Source: Acidobacteriota bacterium (GTDB lineage Bacteria > Acidobacteriota > Terriglobia > Bryobacterales > Bryobacteraceae). From it: DNA of 64,000 nt. Below are positions 1 to 9,164 of the stretch, piece after piece (within the stretch, counting starts at the first letter, position 1; the number at the start of each line of letters is the position of its first letter). The stretch lies in the NCBI GenBank assembly GCA_016213775.1, contig JACQZR010000003.1:1-64000 (forward strand), read 5' to 3'. The notes below the pieces were generated by a model. It did not search any database. It worked only from the letters and a program-made list of their open reading frames with translations, and was not told the origin of the DNA. The translations under genes were made by a program, and so were the position numbers.

Positions 1-177
1 GGTAAGTTTGAAGGCGATGCCGGGCGCGTTGAGATCGATCCGCACCAGCCTCATGGTGACACGGCGGGGCGAGGTTTCACTGCGGGTGACGAGCGTGACA
101 CCAACAAACGGATTGGAAGTAACGGAGCCGGCGCGGAGGCTCAGCAGAGCCAGAAAGAGGGCAGAAAAGCACCGCAT
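1..177 (-). CDS. Secreted protein, N-terminal fragment (possible phosphodiester glycosidase)
   Basis: The gene starts at ATG 177 on the minus strand and runs off the left edge, so only 59 residues are visible. It begins with a short signal peptide (MRCFSALFLALLSLRAG), followed by a stretch around GVTLVTRSET and VRIDLNAPGI. That pattern (GV..VTR.E..P....VRIDL.APGI.F) resembles the N-terminus of secreted NAGPA/DUF2233-type phosphodiester glycosidase proteins. This is a family resemblance judged by eye from a short fragment; the catalytic part lies outside the window. The chemoreceptor gene downstream on the same strand ends at 232. Confidence 0.5.
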   Translation of the reverse strand, partial: MRCFSALFLALLSLRAGSVTSNPFVGVTLVTRSETSPRRVTMRLVRIDLNAPGIAFKLT

Positions 178-231
178 GCAGGCTGCGATGATAGCAAAAG
201 CGGTGAGCAAGGACGAGGTTAGCTCGCCTTG

Positions 232-1668
232 CTAGTTCGACCCGGGTTCAACGAGATGTTGCAGCTTGCAGACGACGCTGCGCATGCTCTCGGCCTGCGC
301 GCTGAGTTGTTCGCCGGCCGCCGCGGTCTGCTCCGCGGTGGAAGAGACCTGCTGGGTGACCTGATCGAGCTTCAGCAGGGCGCCGGAAACATGCGCCACA
401 CCGATGGCCTGTTGTTGATTACCGGCGTGAACACGGTCGATGGCGGCGCGGATTCTCTGCGCGCGGGAAGTAATCCCGTCCACGGCATTTGCCACAGCTT
501 CCAGCTTGGCTTTGCCGGAGGTGGACGTGGCAACGGATTCGGCGATCAGTAGCTCGGTTTCGGCGGCGGCGGTGGCGGAGCGTTGCGCGAGGGTGCGGAC
601 GGCATCAGCGACGACGGCAAACCCCAAACCGGCATCTCCGGCGCGCGCGGCTTCAACAGCAGCGTTCAGGGCGAGAATATTGGTCTGGAAAGCAATCTCG
701 TCGATCACTTTGATGATCTTCATTACCTTGCCGCTGGAGACACCAATGTCGCGCATGCAGGCGGTCATCTCCTGAATGCGGCCGTTGGCTTCGTCGATGA
801 ATGCAATGGTTTCGCTCATATCGGAGGCGACTTGACGGGCGTTCTCGGCGTTCGTGGTAGTGACGGAAGCGATCTGCTGGCCGCTGGCGGAAGTCGTCTG
901 GAGGGACTCGGCCTGTGAATTGGCGCCGGCGGCGAGATGCTGGCTGGTGGCGGAGATCTGGGCGGCGGCGTGGGCCACCTGGTCACTCCCGGCACCCAGT
1001 TCCTTGGCGAGGGTCATTACCGGGCCGGCGATGGAACGAGCCAGGAACAGCGACGCCGCGCAGGAAATGAGGATGACAATGACAGCGGCAATGCTGATGA
1101 AGCCGAACATGGAGGCCAAACGCTCCCTGACATCTTCGACATAGATGCCGGATCCGACTATCCACCCCCAAGGCTTATACAACTTCACGTAGGAGATTTT
1201 GGGGACTGGCTTAGCGCTCCCGGGCTTGGCCCAATGGTATTCCACCAAGCCCTCCCCGCGGGCCTTGCAGACATCCACCATCTTCAGAAAAAGGTGAAGT
1301 CCGGTTGGATCCTGGTGAGTGGAAAGGTCGCGGCCGTCGAGCGAGGGATCGATGGGGTGCATCACCATCACAGGGCGGAGGTCGTTGATCCAGAAGTAGC
1401 TGTTCCCGGCATAGCGTAGCGATTTGAGTGACTGACGAGCCGCGGTCTGGGCGCTGGCCTGGGACATTTGACCGGATTCGGCCAATGATCCGTAATGGGC
1501 GACAACACCCCAGGCGGACTCGACAAGATGCCTGGTCTTCTCACGTTGGGTATCGTACATCCAGTTCTTGACGGAAAGCAGCATCCATCCAAGAAGTGCT
1601 GTGAAACAGATTACGGAGAGTAACCCGGAAAGGAGAATCCGATTTGCGAGTCTGATGCGCGAGAACAT
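232..1668 (-). CDS. Methyl-accepting chemotaxis protein with a single-Cache sensor
   Basis: A 478-residue transmembrane chemoreceptor that would sense a small ligand outside the membrane and control CheA. Transmembrane helix 1 spans about residues 10-32. A periplasmic single-Cache type 2 domain follows (about 35-190, with YFWINDL and [10 protein letters not shown]), then helix 2 (about 190-215). The cytoplasmic methyl-accepting domain has a hairpin tip around [15 protein letters not shown]. No full HAMP domain is visible: a short ARSIAGPV segment leads almost straight into the coiled coil. In the tip the usual ADEVR reads ADAVR and GE reads GD. There is no C-terminal CheR-docking pentapeptide. 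The flanking genes are not chemotaxis genes, so its partner kinase is probably encoded elsewhere or in the cluster at 32-42 kb. Confidence 0.9.
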   Translation of the reverse strand: MFSRIRLANRILLSGLLSVICFTALLGWMLLSVKNWMYDTQREKTRHLVESAWGVVAHYGSLAESGQMSQASAQTAARQSLKSLRYAGNSYFWINDLRPVMVMHPIDPSLDGRDLSTHQDPTGLHLFLKMVDVCKARGEGLVEYHWAKPGSAKPVPKISYVKLYKPWGWIVGSGIYVEDVRERLASMFGFISIAAVIVILISCAASLFLARSIAGPVMTLAKELGAGSDQVAHAAAQISATSQHLAAGANSQAESLQTTSASGQQIASVTTTNAENARQVASDMSETIAFIDEANGRIQEMTACMRDIGVSSGKVMKIIKVIDEIAFQTNILALNAAVEAARAGDAGLGFAVVADAVRTLAQRSATAAAETELLIAESVATSTSGKAKLEAVANAVDGITSRAQRIRAAIDRVHAGNQQQAIGVAHVSGALLKLDQVTQQVSSTAEQTAAAGEQLSAQAESMRSVVCKLQHLVEPGSN

Positions 1669-1772
1669 ATGTCAAAAACCTTCTTGAAGCGGAGCGCCCG
1701 GGGGCGTCCAACATACTTATCGCTTCTTGCGGCGAAAAACCGACAAAGTTTTCAGACTCGGAGAATGTCACC

Positions 1773-1810
1773 GATGAGATCAGTGTGGCGAAAGCGCCAC
1801 GGATCTCATC
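1773..1810 (+). promoter_or_regulatory. Hairpin directly abutting the start codon at 1811
   Basis: GATGAGATC (1773-1781) pairs perfectly with GATCTCATC (1802-1810), and GTGGCG (1785-1790) with CGCCAC (1795-1800) around an AAAG loop. The structure ends one base before ATG 1811. No T-run follows, so it is not a typical terminator. It could hide the ribosome-binding region or act as an operator. Its role is inferred. Confidence 0.5.
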
Positions 1811-2626
1811 ATGCAGACATATACACTCCAGAAAACCCAGAGTCTGAGAATTCCGTCATGGCTACTGCTGGCTGTCCTAATCCCAACCGCGACGGCGTGC
1901 CTGCCGGCATTGCAGGCGCAGACATTTCGAACCCCGACCTGGGTTGCCTCAGTGCAATCAGGAATGGCCGATACTTTTCAGCTCACCCTCGGCGGTATGT
2001 TTGGAGAAGGCCCGGCGTGGCAAAACAAAGTAACTGTGGGAATGAACAATGCGTGGCGAGCCGGCGACTCGGTCACGTTATATGGCTGGAATACTCTGGA
2101 TACGCGCAGTGAGGTAAACAGTTGGCAGGCGGGGATCGGTTACAAGCTTCCGGTATGGCGGAGAAAGAACCACGCCGTGCACCTCGGTACGGGCCTGCAG
2201 CACTGGGATTTCCCGAGCGTCAAAACGGGCACAGTGGACTGGCTGGTGCCTGGCAATCTGGTGTATCAGACAAAGGTTCGGCGGACGCCGGTCACCGTGA
2301 CCAGCGATTCATGGACGCTGCTGCGGAGCCGGTTGCCGATGGGGACTTTGCTGCACACGCAAGCGTGGCTGCACCGGGATATCGTCAAACGCGAGCGGGT
2401 ACAGGTGAGTTTCAAGCACGGCCCGGCCCACACATACTCCTGGAACTTCTACGGCACCAACCGTCACCGTGTGTTTCGCTATCAGACGATGTTTGCGATC
2501 ACGATGTGGAAAACCACGGTCGAAGGCGGCTACCGGAAGCAGTGGGGCTTGCAGAGCGGGATACAGGACAACAACTATTGGATGTTCACGGTGGGGCGGA
2601 CCTTTAGCCGGCCCGTGGTTCAGTAA
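1811..2626 (+). CDS. Hypothetical exported protein, probable outer-membrane beta-barrel
   Basis: A 271-residue protein of unrecognised family. The N-terminus has a signal-peptide-like hydrophobic stretch (about residues 16-33, WLLLAVLIPTATACLPAL) ending near ALQAQ. The rest is rich in alternating polar and aromatic strands (for example SVTLYGWNTLD, HAVHLGTGLQHWDF, VEGGYRKQWGL) and ends in TVGRTFSRPVVQ. This composition fits an outer-membrane beta-barrel, but no named domain is recognised. The start is forced because there is no other in-frame start before the hydrophobic segment. A strong hairpin lies directly upstream. The gene stands alone between a divergent chemoreceptor and the PSD1 gene. 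Confidence 0.65.
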   Translation: MQTYTLQKTQSLRIPSWLLLAVLIPTATACLPALQAQTFRTPTWVASVQSGMADTFQLTLGGMFGEGPAWQNKVTVGMNNAWRAGDSVTLYGWNTLDTRSEVNSWQAGIGYKLPVWRRKNHAVHLGTGLQHWDFPSVKTGTVDWLVPGNLVYQTKVRRTPVTVTSDSWTLLRSRLPMGTLLHTQAWLHRDIVKRERVQVSFKHGPAHTYSWNFYGTNRHRVFRYQTMFAITMWKTTVEGGYRKQWGLQSGIQDNNYWMFTVGRTFSRPVVQ

Positions 2627-2666
2627 CGTAGTAGTGGAGCGGGTGGAGATCGGCGCGACGCCGGTT

Positions 2667-2675
2667 TGATAGAAT
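2667..2675 (+). promoter_or_regulatory. Extended -10 element of the PSD1 gene (leaderless arrangement)
   Basis: TGATAGAAT fits the extended -10 form TGnTAnnnT. Its end is 8 nt before ATG 2684, so transcription should begin at or within a base or two of the start codon. No Shine-Dalgarno sequence is seen. Confidence 0.45.
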
Positions 2676-2683
2676 CGCTTCAC

Positions 2684-5308
2684 ATGCGTTTCCTGGTTCT
2701 ACTGATCTCCGTTACGTGCGCCGGCCAGCGTGTCGACCCGGTGGAGTTTTTCGAAACCAAGGTTCGCCCCGTGCTTGCGAAGAATTTCTTCTCCTGCCAC
2801 ACCCAGACCAAATTGGGCGGGCTGGAAATGACTTCCCGCGAGTCCTTGTTGAAGGGCGGCAAGTCGGGACCGGCGATCTCCCCTGACCGGCCGGAGGAGA
2901 GTCTCCTTCTGCAAGCCATCAAGCGGACGCATGAACGGATGAAGATGCCGCCTCCGCCCAACGCAGCGTTGACTGCGGATGAGATCAAGGACATAGAGCG
3001 ATGGATCACCCGCGGGGCCGTGTGGCCTCCCCCCGTGGGTGCGAAGACCGCTGGGCCGGGGTACAAAATCACGCCGCAGCAACGCGCCTGGTGGGCATTT
3101 CAACCTGTGCGGAAGCCGGCGCTGCCCGCGGTGAAGGACAAGACTTGGGCGAGGGTTCCAGTGGACCAGTTCGTGCTGGCGGCGCTCGAAAGCAAGGGAT
3201 TGAAACCGGTAGCGCAGGCGTCCAAGCGGGAGTGGATCCGGCGTGTGACGTACGACCTCACCGGTTTGCCGCCGGCGCCGCAGGACGTGGATGCGTTTGC
3301 CGCGGACGCTAGTGCTAGCGCGCGAGCCAAAGTGGTGGATCGCCTGCTTGCCTCGCCGCACTTTGGTGAGCGCTGGGGCCGCTACTGGCTCGATGTGGCG
3401 CGCTACTCCGACGACAAGCTGAACTCCACCCAGGATGAGCCCTACGACAACGCCTATCGCTATCGCGACTGGGTGATTCAGGCGATGAACAACGACATGC
3501 CTTTCGATACGTTCGTGAAGGCGCAGTTGGCCGGTGACCTGCTCCCGGACAAAGAGAAGTACGTTGCGGGTCTGGGCTTCTTTGCGCTGTCGCCGCAGTT
3601 TCAGGACGACCGCGTGGAAGTGACCGGGAAGGCCTTTCTTGCCCTCACAGTGGCCTGCGCAACCTGCCACGATCACAAATTCGATCCGATTCCCACGAAG
3701 GACTACTACGCGCTGCTGGGAGTGTTCACGAGCACCGATCAGGGCGAGTTCCCGCTGGCCCCGCAGAACGTTGTGGATGAGTATCGTGCCCGCACAAAGG
3801 CGGTGGACGAATCGAAGGAGAAGCTGAACAAGTTCCTCGATACTCAGGCCAAGCAGTTGAGCGAAGTGCTCGCCGAGCGTGCCGCGGACTATGTTCGCGC
3901 CGCGCGCAAAGTGGTGAATGAGAGCGCGGACCGCAAGATTACGGCGGCGCAGATGAAGCTCGACGATCCTACGTTGGAGCGATGGGTGGACTATCTGAAG
4001 CTGCCAGCCCGGGAGCATAAGTTCCTGGACGGCTGGCAGGAGGAAGCGAAGCTACCGGCGGAGCAGATTCAGAAGACGCTCGTCAACGTGATCAACGAAT
4101 GGAAAGACGTTGAGGAGAAGAACTTCATCCGGTTGGGTGGGTCGATGGCCCGCAACGATCTGGCGCGGGCCGATCTGCTCTCGCTGCCGCGCGACAAGTG
4201 GCTGCTGTGGCGCGACGTGTTTTCCAATCAGCGCCACGCCAGGTTCACTTCCGGCATCCTCTACTACAAAGACGGCGTAATTGACCGGTTTCTTTCAGGC
4301 GAGTGGAAGGCCCATTTCGAAGGATTGCGCGCGGAGTTGGATCGACGCAAGAAGGCTGTGCCGGACCGGTACCCCTACTACCATGTGATCAGGGACAGAG
4401 CGAAGCCCCGCAACGAGCGCGTACGCATTCGAGGCAGCAACGAGAACCTGGGTGAAGAAGTTCCGCGGCGGTTCCTGAGCGTGCTGTGCGACGATGAGCC
4501 GCAACCGTTCCAGAAGGGGAGCGGGCGTTTGGAGCTTGCCGAAGGCATCGCCAGTGCGAGGAATCCGCTGACAAGCCGTGTGTTTGTGAACCGCGTTTGG
4601 CATTATCTGTTTGGCGCGGGGCTAGTACGGTCGTTGAGCAACTTCGGTCAGCTTGGCGAAAAGCCGAGCCATCCCGAGTTGCTGGACTTCGTGGCCGCGC
4701 GGTTTATAGAGGAAGGCTGGAGCCTGAAGAAGCTCGTGCGCGAGCTGACGCTGTCGTCCACATACGGATTGTCGTATCAAACGGACGCGAAAGCTCTGGT
4801 GAGCGATCCGGACAACCGGCTGTTGTGGCATGCCACGCGGCGGCGTATGGACGTGGAAGCGCTGCGCGACGCATTGCTGGCCGCTTCGGGGGAATTGGAC
4901 ACGAAGGCCGGCGGCGCGCCGGAACCGCTGACGATGGAGAAGAACTTGCGCCGGACGGTATATGGATTCGTCAGTCGCCGCAAACTGGATGGCACGTTGG
5001 CACTGTTTGATTTCCCCAATCCGAATTCGATGTCGGAGCAGCGGATCCCAACCGCGACTCCGCTGCAGCAGTTGTACTTTCTGAATAGCAAGTTTCTGAT
5101 GGACCGCGCCGAGGCATTTTCCAAACGGCTGGAAAAAGAAGCCGAAACGGACCCGGCGCGAATCAAACAAGCCTACCGAATTTTGTTTTATCGCGAGCCG
5201 GAGCGGGCGGAGTTGGATGCCGGTCTCGCGTACTTGAAATCGAATCCGAAAGCCTGGCCGGAATACGCGCAGGTACTACTGAGCTCCAATGAATTCGTCT
5301 TCTACTAA
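2684..5308 (+). CDS. PSD1 and planctomycete cytochrome C domain-containing protein (DUF1549/DUF1553)
   Basis: An 874-residue exported protein. The start chosen is ATG 2684, which gives a clean signal peptide (MRFLVLLISVTCAG); a TTG lies 18 nt upstream. The order is: a planctomycete-type cytochrome c region (about 20-110), DUF1549 (about 150-360, with ERWGRYWLDVARYSD and the family motif CATCHDHKFDPIPTKDYY), a coiled central stretch, and DUF1553 (about 610-860, with NPLTSRVFVNRVWHYLFG). The family is common in Planctomycetes and Acidobacteria beside DUF1501 genes, and its exact reaction is not established. The N-terminal heme site reads F-F-S-C-H instead of C-x-x-C-H, so the first heme cysteine is missing. 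The gene overlaps the DUF1501 gene by 20 nt, indicating translational coupling. Confidence 0.92.
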   Translation: MRFLVLLISVTCAGQRVDPVEFFETKVRPVLAKNFFSCHTQTKLGGLEMTSRESLLKGGKSGPAISPDRPEESLLLQAIKRTHERMKMPPPPNAALTADEIKDIERWITRGAVWPPPVGAKTAGPGYKITPQQRAWWAFQPVRKPALPAVKDKTWARVPVDQFVLAALESKGLKPVAQASKREWIRRVTYDLTGLPPAPQDVDAFAADASASARAKVVDRLLASPHFGERWGRYWLDVARYSDDKLNSTQDEPYDNAYRYRDWVIQAMNNDMPFDTFVKAQLAGDLLPDKEKYVAGLGFFALSPQFQDDRVEVTGKAFLALTVACATCHDHKFDPIPTKDYYALLGVFTSTDQGEFPLAPQNVVDEYRARTKAVDESKEKLNKFLDTQAKQLSEVLAERAADYVRAARKVVNESADRKITAAQMKLDDPTLERWVDYLKLPAREHKFLDGWQEEAKLPAEQIQKTLVNVINEWKDVEEKNFIRLGGSMARNDLARADLLSLPRDKWLLWRDVFSNQRHARFTSGILYYKDGVIDRFLSGEWKAHFEGLRAELDRRKKAVPDRYPYYHVIRDRAKPRNERVRIRGSNENLGEEVPRRFLSVLCDDEPQPFQKGSGRLELAEGIASARNPLTSRVFVNRVWHYLFGAGLVRSLSNFGQLGEKPSHPELLDFVAARFIEEGWSLKKLVRELTLSSTYGLSYQTDAKALVSDPDNRLLWHATRRRMDVEALRDALLAASGELDTKAGGAPEPLTMEKNLRRTVYGFVSRRKLDGTLALFDFPNPNSMSEQRIPTATPLQQLYFLNSKFLMDRAEAFSKRLEKEAETDPARIKQAYRILFYREPERAELDAGLAYLKSNPKAWPEYAQVLLSSNEFVFY

Positions 5309-6698
5309 ACTGTTCCCCAGCAGCATGGCCCGCCCATCGCGGCGCGACGTATTGTCGGCCATCGGCAGCGGCTTCGGCATGATGGGGCTTTCGCAAACGC
5401 TGCCGGCAGCCACGGCCACCACTCCGCGGGCGCCGCATTTTGCCGCCAAGGCGAAGCACGTCATCTACCTGTTTCTGAACGGTGGCCCCTCGCAGGTGGA
5501 CACGTTTGATCCCAAGCCGATGCTGACGAAGTATCATGGCAAGCCGGCGCCGTCGGGCAACCTGCGGACGGAGCGCAAGACAGGCGCGTTGCTCGGGTCG
5601 CCTTTCCAGTTTCCGCGTTGCGGCAAGAGTGGTCTGGAAATCAGCGAGATCTTCAGCGAGTTGGGCAGGCACGCCGATGATCTGTGCGTCATTCGCTCGA
5701 TGCACACCGAGCGCCCCAATCACGAGCCGTCGCTCTTCATGTTGAATTGCGGGCACGTGCTGCCGGGGCATCCGTCGATGGGTTCTTGGCTGAACTACGG
5801 GCTCGGTACGGAGAATCAGAATCTGCCCGGCTTCGTGGTGTTGTGTCCCGGACTGCCGGTGATCGGGCCGCAGTTGTGGAGTTCGGCGTTCCTGCCTGCT
5901 GTGTACCAAGGTACGCACATACCAAATCAGGAAACCGATCCCGAGAAGCTGATCCAGCATTTGCGCAACAAGCAGCACAATCTCGAGGAACAGAGGAAGC
6001 AACTGGATCTGCTGCGCCAGTTGAACCGGATGCATCTGAAGCGCGAAGGCAACGATTCGCAGTTGGAGTCGCGCATTGAATCGATGGAGATCGCCTACCG
6101 CATGCAGACGGAGGCACTCGATGCATTCGACATCCGCAAGGAGCCCGAAGCGGTCCGCGCGCGTTACGGGGACGGTCCGTTCGCGCGGGGCTGCCTGCTG
6201 GCGCGGCGGCTGGTGGAACGCGGCGTTCGCATGGTCCAGGTGTATTACGGTGACGGCCAGCCCTGGGACAATCACGACGATATTCTGATCCATAAGCGGC
6301 TGGCCCAGAACTCCGATAAACCGATGGGCGCGTTGTTGCAGGATCTGAAAGACCGCGGCCTGTTGCAGGAAACCGTGGTCATCATTGGCGGCGAATTCGG
6401 ACGGACGCCGTCGGTGGAGGTAAGCGGCCTGGTGAAGTACCAGAACGGCCGTGACCACAACAACCACGGCTTTTCGATGGTTCTTGCCGGCGGCGGTTTC
6501 AAAGGCGGATTCGCATACGGCGCTACCGACGAATTTGGGTTTAAGGCGGTGGATAAACCAGTGCATCCGCACGATGTGCACGCGACGATTCTGAACCAGT
6601 TGGGAATGGATCACCTGCGCATGACCTACCGTTACAGCGGCCGCGATTTCCGTTTGACCGATGTGGCCGGCAATGTGATCAAGGATCTGATCGCTTAG
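5289..6698 (+). CDS. DUF1501 domain-containing exported protein (alkaline-phosphatase-superfamily fold)
   Basis: A 469-residue protein of the DUF1501 family, the usual partner of PSD1 genes. A twin-arginine signal is visible (SRRDVLSAIGSGFGMMGL). Diagnostic segments are FLNGGPSQVDTFDPKP, IRSMHTERPNHEPS, MVQVYYGDGQPWDNHDD, IIGGEFGRTPSVE and GRDHNNHGFSMVLAGGG, whose His/Asp residues resemble the metal site of sulfatase-like hydrolases. The substrate is unknown. The start at 5289 overlaps the upstream gene; ATG 5325, just before the Arg-Arg motif, is an equally good start. It is co-transcribed with the PSD1 gene and followed by an intergenic repeat. Confidence 0.9.
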   Translation: MNSSSTKLFPSSMARPSRRDVLSAIGSGFGMMGLSQTLPAATATTPRAPHFAAKAKHVIYLFLNGGPSQVDTFDPKPMLTKYHGKPAPSGNLRTERKTGALLGSPFQFPRCGKSGLEISEIFSELGRHADDLCVIRSMHTERPNHEPSLFMLNCGHVLPGHPSMGSWLNYGLGTENQNLPGFVVLCPGLPVIGPQLWSSAFLPAVYQGTHIPNQETDPEKLIQHLRNKQHNLEEQRKQLDLLRQLNRMHLKREGNDSQLESRIESMEIAYRMQTEALDAFDIRKEPEAVRARYGDGPFARGCLLARRLVERGVRMVQVYYGDGQPWDNHDDILIHKRLAQNSDKPMGALLQDLKDRGLLQETVVIIGGEFGRTPSVEVSGLVKYQNGRDHNNHGFSMVLAGGGFKGGFAYGATDEFGFKAVDKPVHPHDVHATILNQLGMDHLRMTYRYSGRDFRLTDVAGNVIKDLIA

Positions 6699-6723
6699 GC
6701 ACTTTCGAAACAAATCGAATTTC

Positions 6724-6752
6724 GGGACCGCTCCCTCACGGTCGCGGCTCGG
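6724..6752. repeat. Intergenic REP-like repeat unit
   Basis: GGGACCGCTCCCTCACGGTC followed by GCGGCTCGG, with an internal GACCG/CGGTC inverted repeat. Read on the minus strand it encodes the peptide SRDREGAVP. From memory, this peptide turns up as an annotation artefact in acidobacterial and planctomycete genomes because the intergenic repeat is so frequent. Only one copy is seen in this window. The 141-bp gap (6699-6839) holds nothing else recognisable. Confidence 0.55.
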
Positions 6753-6839
6753 TAAGTAACGTGTTAACAACGAGATGCAAAGCCGAGCCGCGCGCGTAAG
6801 CAAGCGGTTTTCGGAATATGTGTGTTGCTTGACAGTGCA

Positions 6840-9035
6840 TTAGTCGCGAGGGGCTTGGAGACTGCGAAGCATCGTCGGATGGACCCAGCGTTGGAGCGCC
6901 GAGCGCAGGTCGTCCACCTGAATGGGTTTGGCGATGTGATCGTCCATACCGGCAGCGAGACAGCGCTGGCGGTCGTTCTCCAGAACGTATGCAGTGAGGG
7001 CGATAATGGGGACTCTCCGGCCTGATTTCTCTCGATTGCGGATGACTCGCGTTGCTTCCAACCCGTCCATCTCCGGCATGTGACAGTCCATCAGGATAGC
7101 CGCATAGCGATTGCCGTCCACGCGCTCCACGGCTTCCACGCCATTGGCGGCAACTTCGACGTTGTAGCCGAGTTTCTCCACCAGGCGCCGCGCCACCCGC
7201 TGGTTGACGAGGTTGTCCTCAACCAAAAGAATCGTCTGGCTCGGCGGTTGCAGAGTGGGCGGTTCCACCGGCGGGTCCTCAACCGCGCTGGCCGGATCGA
7301 GAACATGGGTGATGGTTGCCATCAGCAAACGCGGTCGAACCGGTTTGGTGACCGACGCGGCGAAGGCGACGGTTGGTTGCTCCGGAACACCAAGGCGAGC
7401 GAATGGCAGCATCTCCACGGCTGGCAGAGGTTGAATGGCGTGCAGACGCTCATACCAAACTTGAGACGACCGGGCGCCATCCGCTCCGTCGATGATGGCG
7501 AGATCATAAGGTTGTTTGAGGTTGCGGGCACGCAAGAGTTCGGCGATCGCCTGGTCGATATGGAAGGCCGCAAATGCCTCCAGGCCCCATTGGCGCAACT
7601 GGTTCACGATGATCATGGCGGCAAACGGATAGTGGCACAGCACCAGTACGCGCCTGCCCACCAGCGCGGGAACATCCAAATGCCTGCTGGAGCACCCCCG
7701 GTTGACGCGCACGGTGAACCAGAACCGGGCGCCCTTGCCAGGCACCGACTTGACACCTATCTCGCCGCCCATCATTTCGATCAGCCGCTTGGCGATGGCG
7801 AGACCGAGTCCCATCCCGCCGAACTTGCGAATGACATCGCCATGGCCTTGCGTGAAGGCACGGAACAGACGGTCGGGATCCTCGTCGGAAATGCCTGGAC
7901 CGGTGTCGACGACTTCGGTGCGGATCACCAAGCCTGTGGGGTTGTCTTCCTCCAACGTGGTGGTGACCAGCACGTGGCCGTGCGAGGTGAACTTGAGCGC
8001 GTTGCCTACGAGGTTGATGAGGACGTGGCGCAACCGCCGCGAATCGCCGACGACTTCAGAAGGAATGCGCGCATCGAATTCGCACAACATCTCCAGGCCC
8101 TTACCTTCGGCGATGGAGCCGAGTAGATCGAGGACATCCTCATAGGGATGATGGAAATCAAATGGCACTGGATCGAGTTCCATCTTGCCGGCTTCCAGGC
8201 GGGCGAAGTCGAGGATCTCATTCACGACGGCGAGCAGAGCCTTGGTGGAACGTTCGAGGGTGTCGCCGAGTTCCTTCTGCTCACGCGTCATGCGAGTATC
8301 GAGAAGCAGGCGAGTCATTCCGAGGACGCCGTTCATCGGCGTGCGGATCTCATGGCTGAGATTGGCGAGGAACTCGCTCTTGGCACGTTCGGCGCGTTCG
8401 GTATCAATGCGTGCCCTGACGAGTTCCACTCTCGTCTTGACGTAGTCGTTCTGCTGCACGGAAAGGAGCACCGTGTACTCCCGCAGCCATCTGGAAACCG
8501 CTGCGCAAAAGGCCGCGACGAGTACTGCGGTGATGGCCGACAGCAGAATGTGACGCACTGGGAACCGTTGGTAGTAAAGCAGTGGAAGATAGGTGGCGAG
8601 GTAGACAAAGGCCGCAGGCACGAACACCCGCGGATCGCGGTAAATGACCAGGCAGAATCCGAATACGAGGAACGCGAGATCGAACTCGCCTCCACCGCCT
8701 GTCAGCATCGCTGACGTTGCGCAGAGGAGTGGCGTCGTGACGGAGATGAGAATGCGGGAATGGGGTGTGGCGGGACATATCCAGGCCACGGCTTGGGCGA
8801 TGCTCCAGACGAAGAGTGAAACCAGAAGCATTTGCACCCACGCCGCATGCGCGTAGGCAAGGACAGTGAATGCCACTCCAACGGCGAAGATGACGTACGG
8901 TAACAAGCGGTCGGCGCGCTCGTAGTAGGGGAGTAGGGCAGTCTCTTCCTCACGCACCGTAACGGTCCGTTCGGGTTGCCAGATAGTCTCCGCCCAAATG
9001 CTGGCGGAGTCAAACCACGCCCTCCAAAGGCTCAT
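6840..9035 (-). CDS. Hybrid sensor histidine kinase with C-terminal receiver
   Basis: A 731-residue membrane kinase. About six hydrophobic segments (residues 45-200) form an integral sensor with no separate ligand domain. A HisKA domain follows with phospho-acceptor His in [10 protein letters not shown] (about residue 230), then HATPase_c ([30 protein letters not shown]). A degenerate receiver-like segment comes next (about 455-575), then a canonical C-terminal receiver ([23 protein letters not shown]). A phosphorelay from His to the terminal Asp is expected. No Hpt domain and no cognate response regulator lie next to it. The start is supported by GGAGG three bases before the ATG. It is divergent from thiE. 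Confidence 0.92.
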   Translation of the reverse strand: MSLWRAWFDSASIWAETIWQPERTVTVREEETALLPYYERADRLLPYVIFAVGVAFTVLAYAHAAWVQMLLVSLFVWSIAQAVAWICPATPHSRILISVTTPLLCATSAMLTGGGGEFDLAFLVFGFCLVIYRDPRVFVPAAFVYLATYLPLLYYQRFPVRHILLSAITAVLVAAFCAAVSRWLREYTVLLSVQQNDYVKTRVELVRARIDTERAERAKSEFLANLSHEIRTPMNGVLGMTRLLLDTRMTREQKELGDTLERSTKALLAVVNEILDFARLEAGKMELDPVPFDFHHPYEDVLDLLGSIAEGKGLEMLCEFDARIPSEVVGDSRRLRHVLINLVGNALKFTSHGHVLVTTTLEEDNPTGLVIRTEVVDTGPGISDEDPDRLFRAFTQGHGDVIRKFGGMGLGLAIAKRLIEMMGGEIGVKSVPGKGARFWFTVRVNRGCSSRHLDVPALVGRRVLVLCHYPFAAMIIVNQLRQWGLEAFAAFHIDQAIAELLRARNLKQPYDLAIIDGADGARSSQVWYERLHAIQPLPAVEMLPFARLGVPEQPTVAFAASVTKPVRPRLLMATITHVLDPASAVEDPPVEPPTLQPPSQTILLVEDNLVNQRVARRLVEKLGYNVEVAANGVEAVERVDGNRYAAILMDCHMPEMDGLEATRVIRNREKSGRRVPIIALTAYVLENDRQRCLAAGMDDHIAKPIQVDDLRSALQRWVHPTMLRSLQAPRD

Positions 9036-9164
9036 GTTCCTCCGGGCTCGGGCAGCGCCTCTTCGACGCGCGGCAAGCCAGCGTTGGCGAACTGTTTTAC
9101 ATACCGTTCGATTTTAAGTCTACAGAAAATCAAGTGAATTTGCACGAATTTTATTTCGCCGAGA

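Noticed and set aside
2699-4018. A 439-codon open frame antisense to the PSD1 gene
   Set aside because: Low-quality composition and full overlap with a gene of certain family.
5163-6803. A 546-codon open frame antisense to the DUF1501 gene
   Set aside because: Composition is typical of antisense shadow, and its N-terminus is the translated intergenic repeat.
9036-9164. TPP riboswitch upstream of thiE
   Set aside because: The expected CTGAGA and ACC-type conserved segments were not found in the 129-bp gap.
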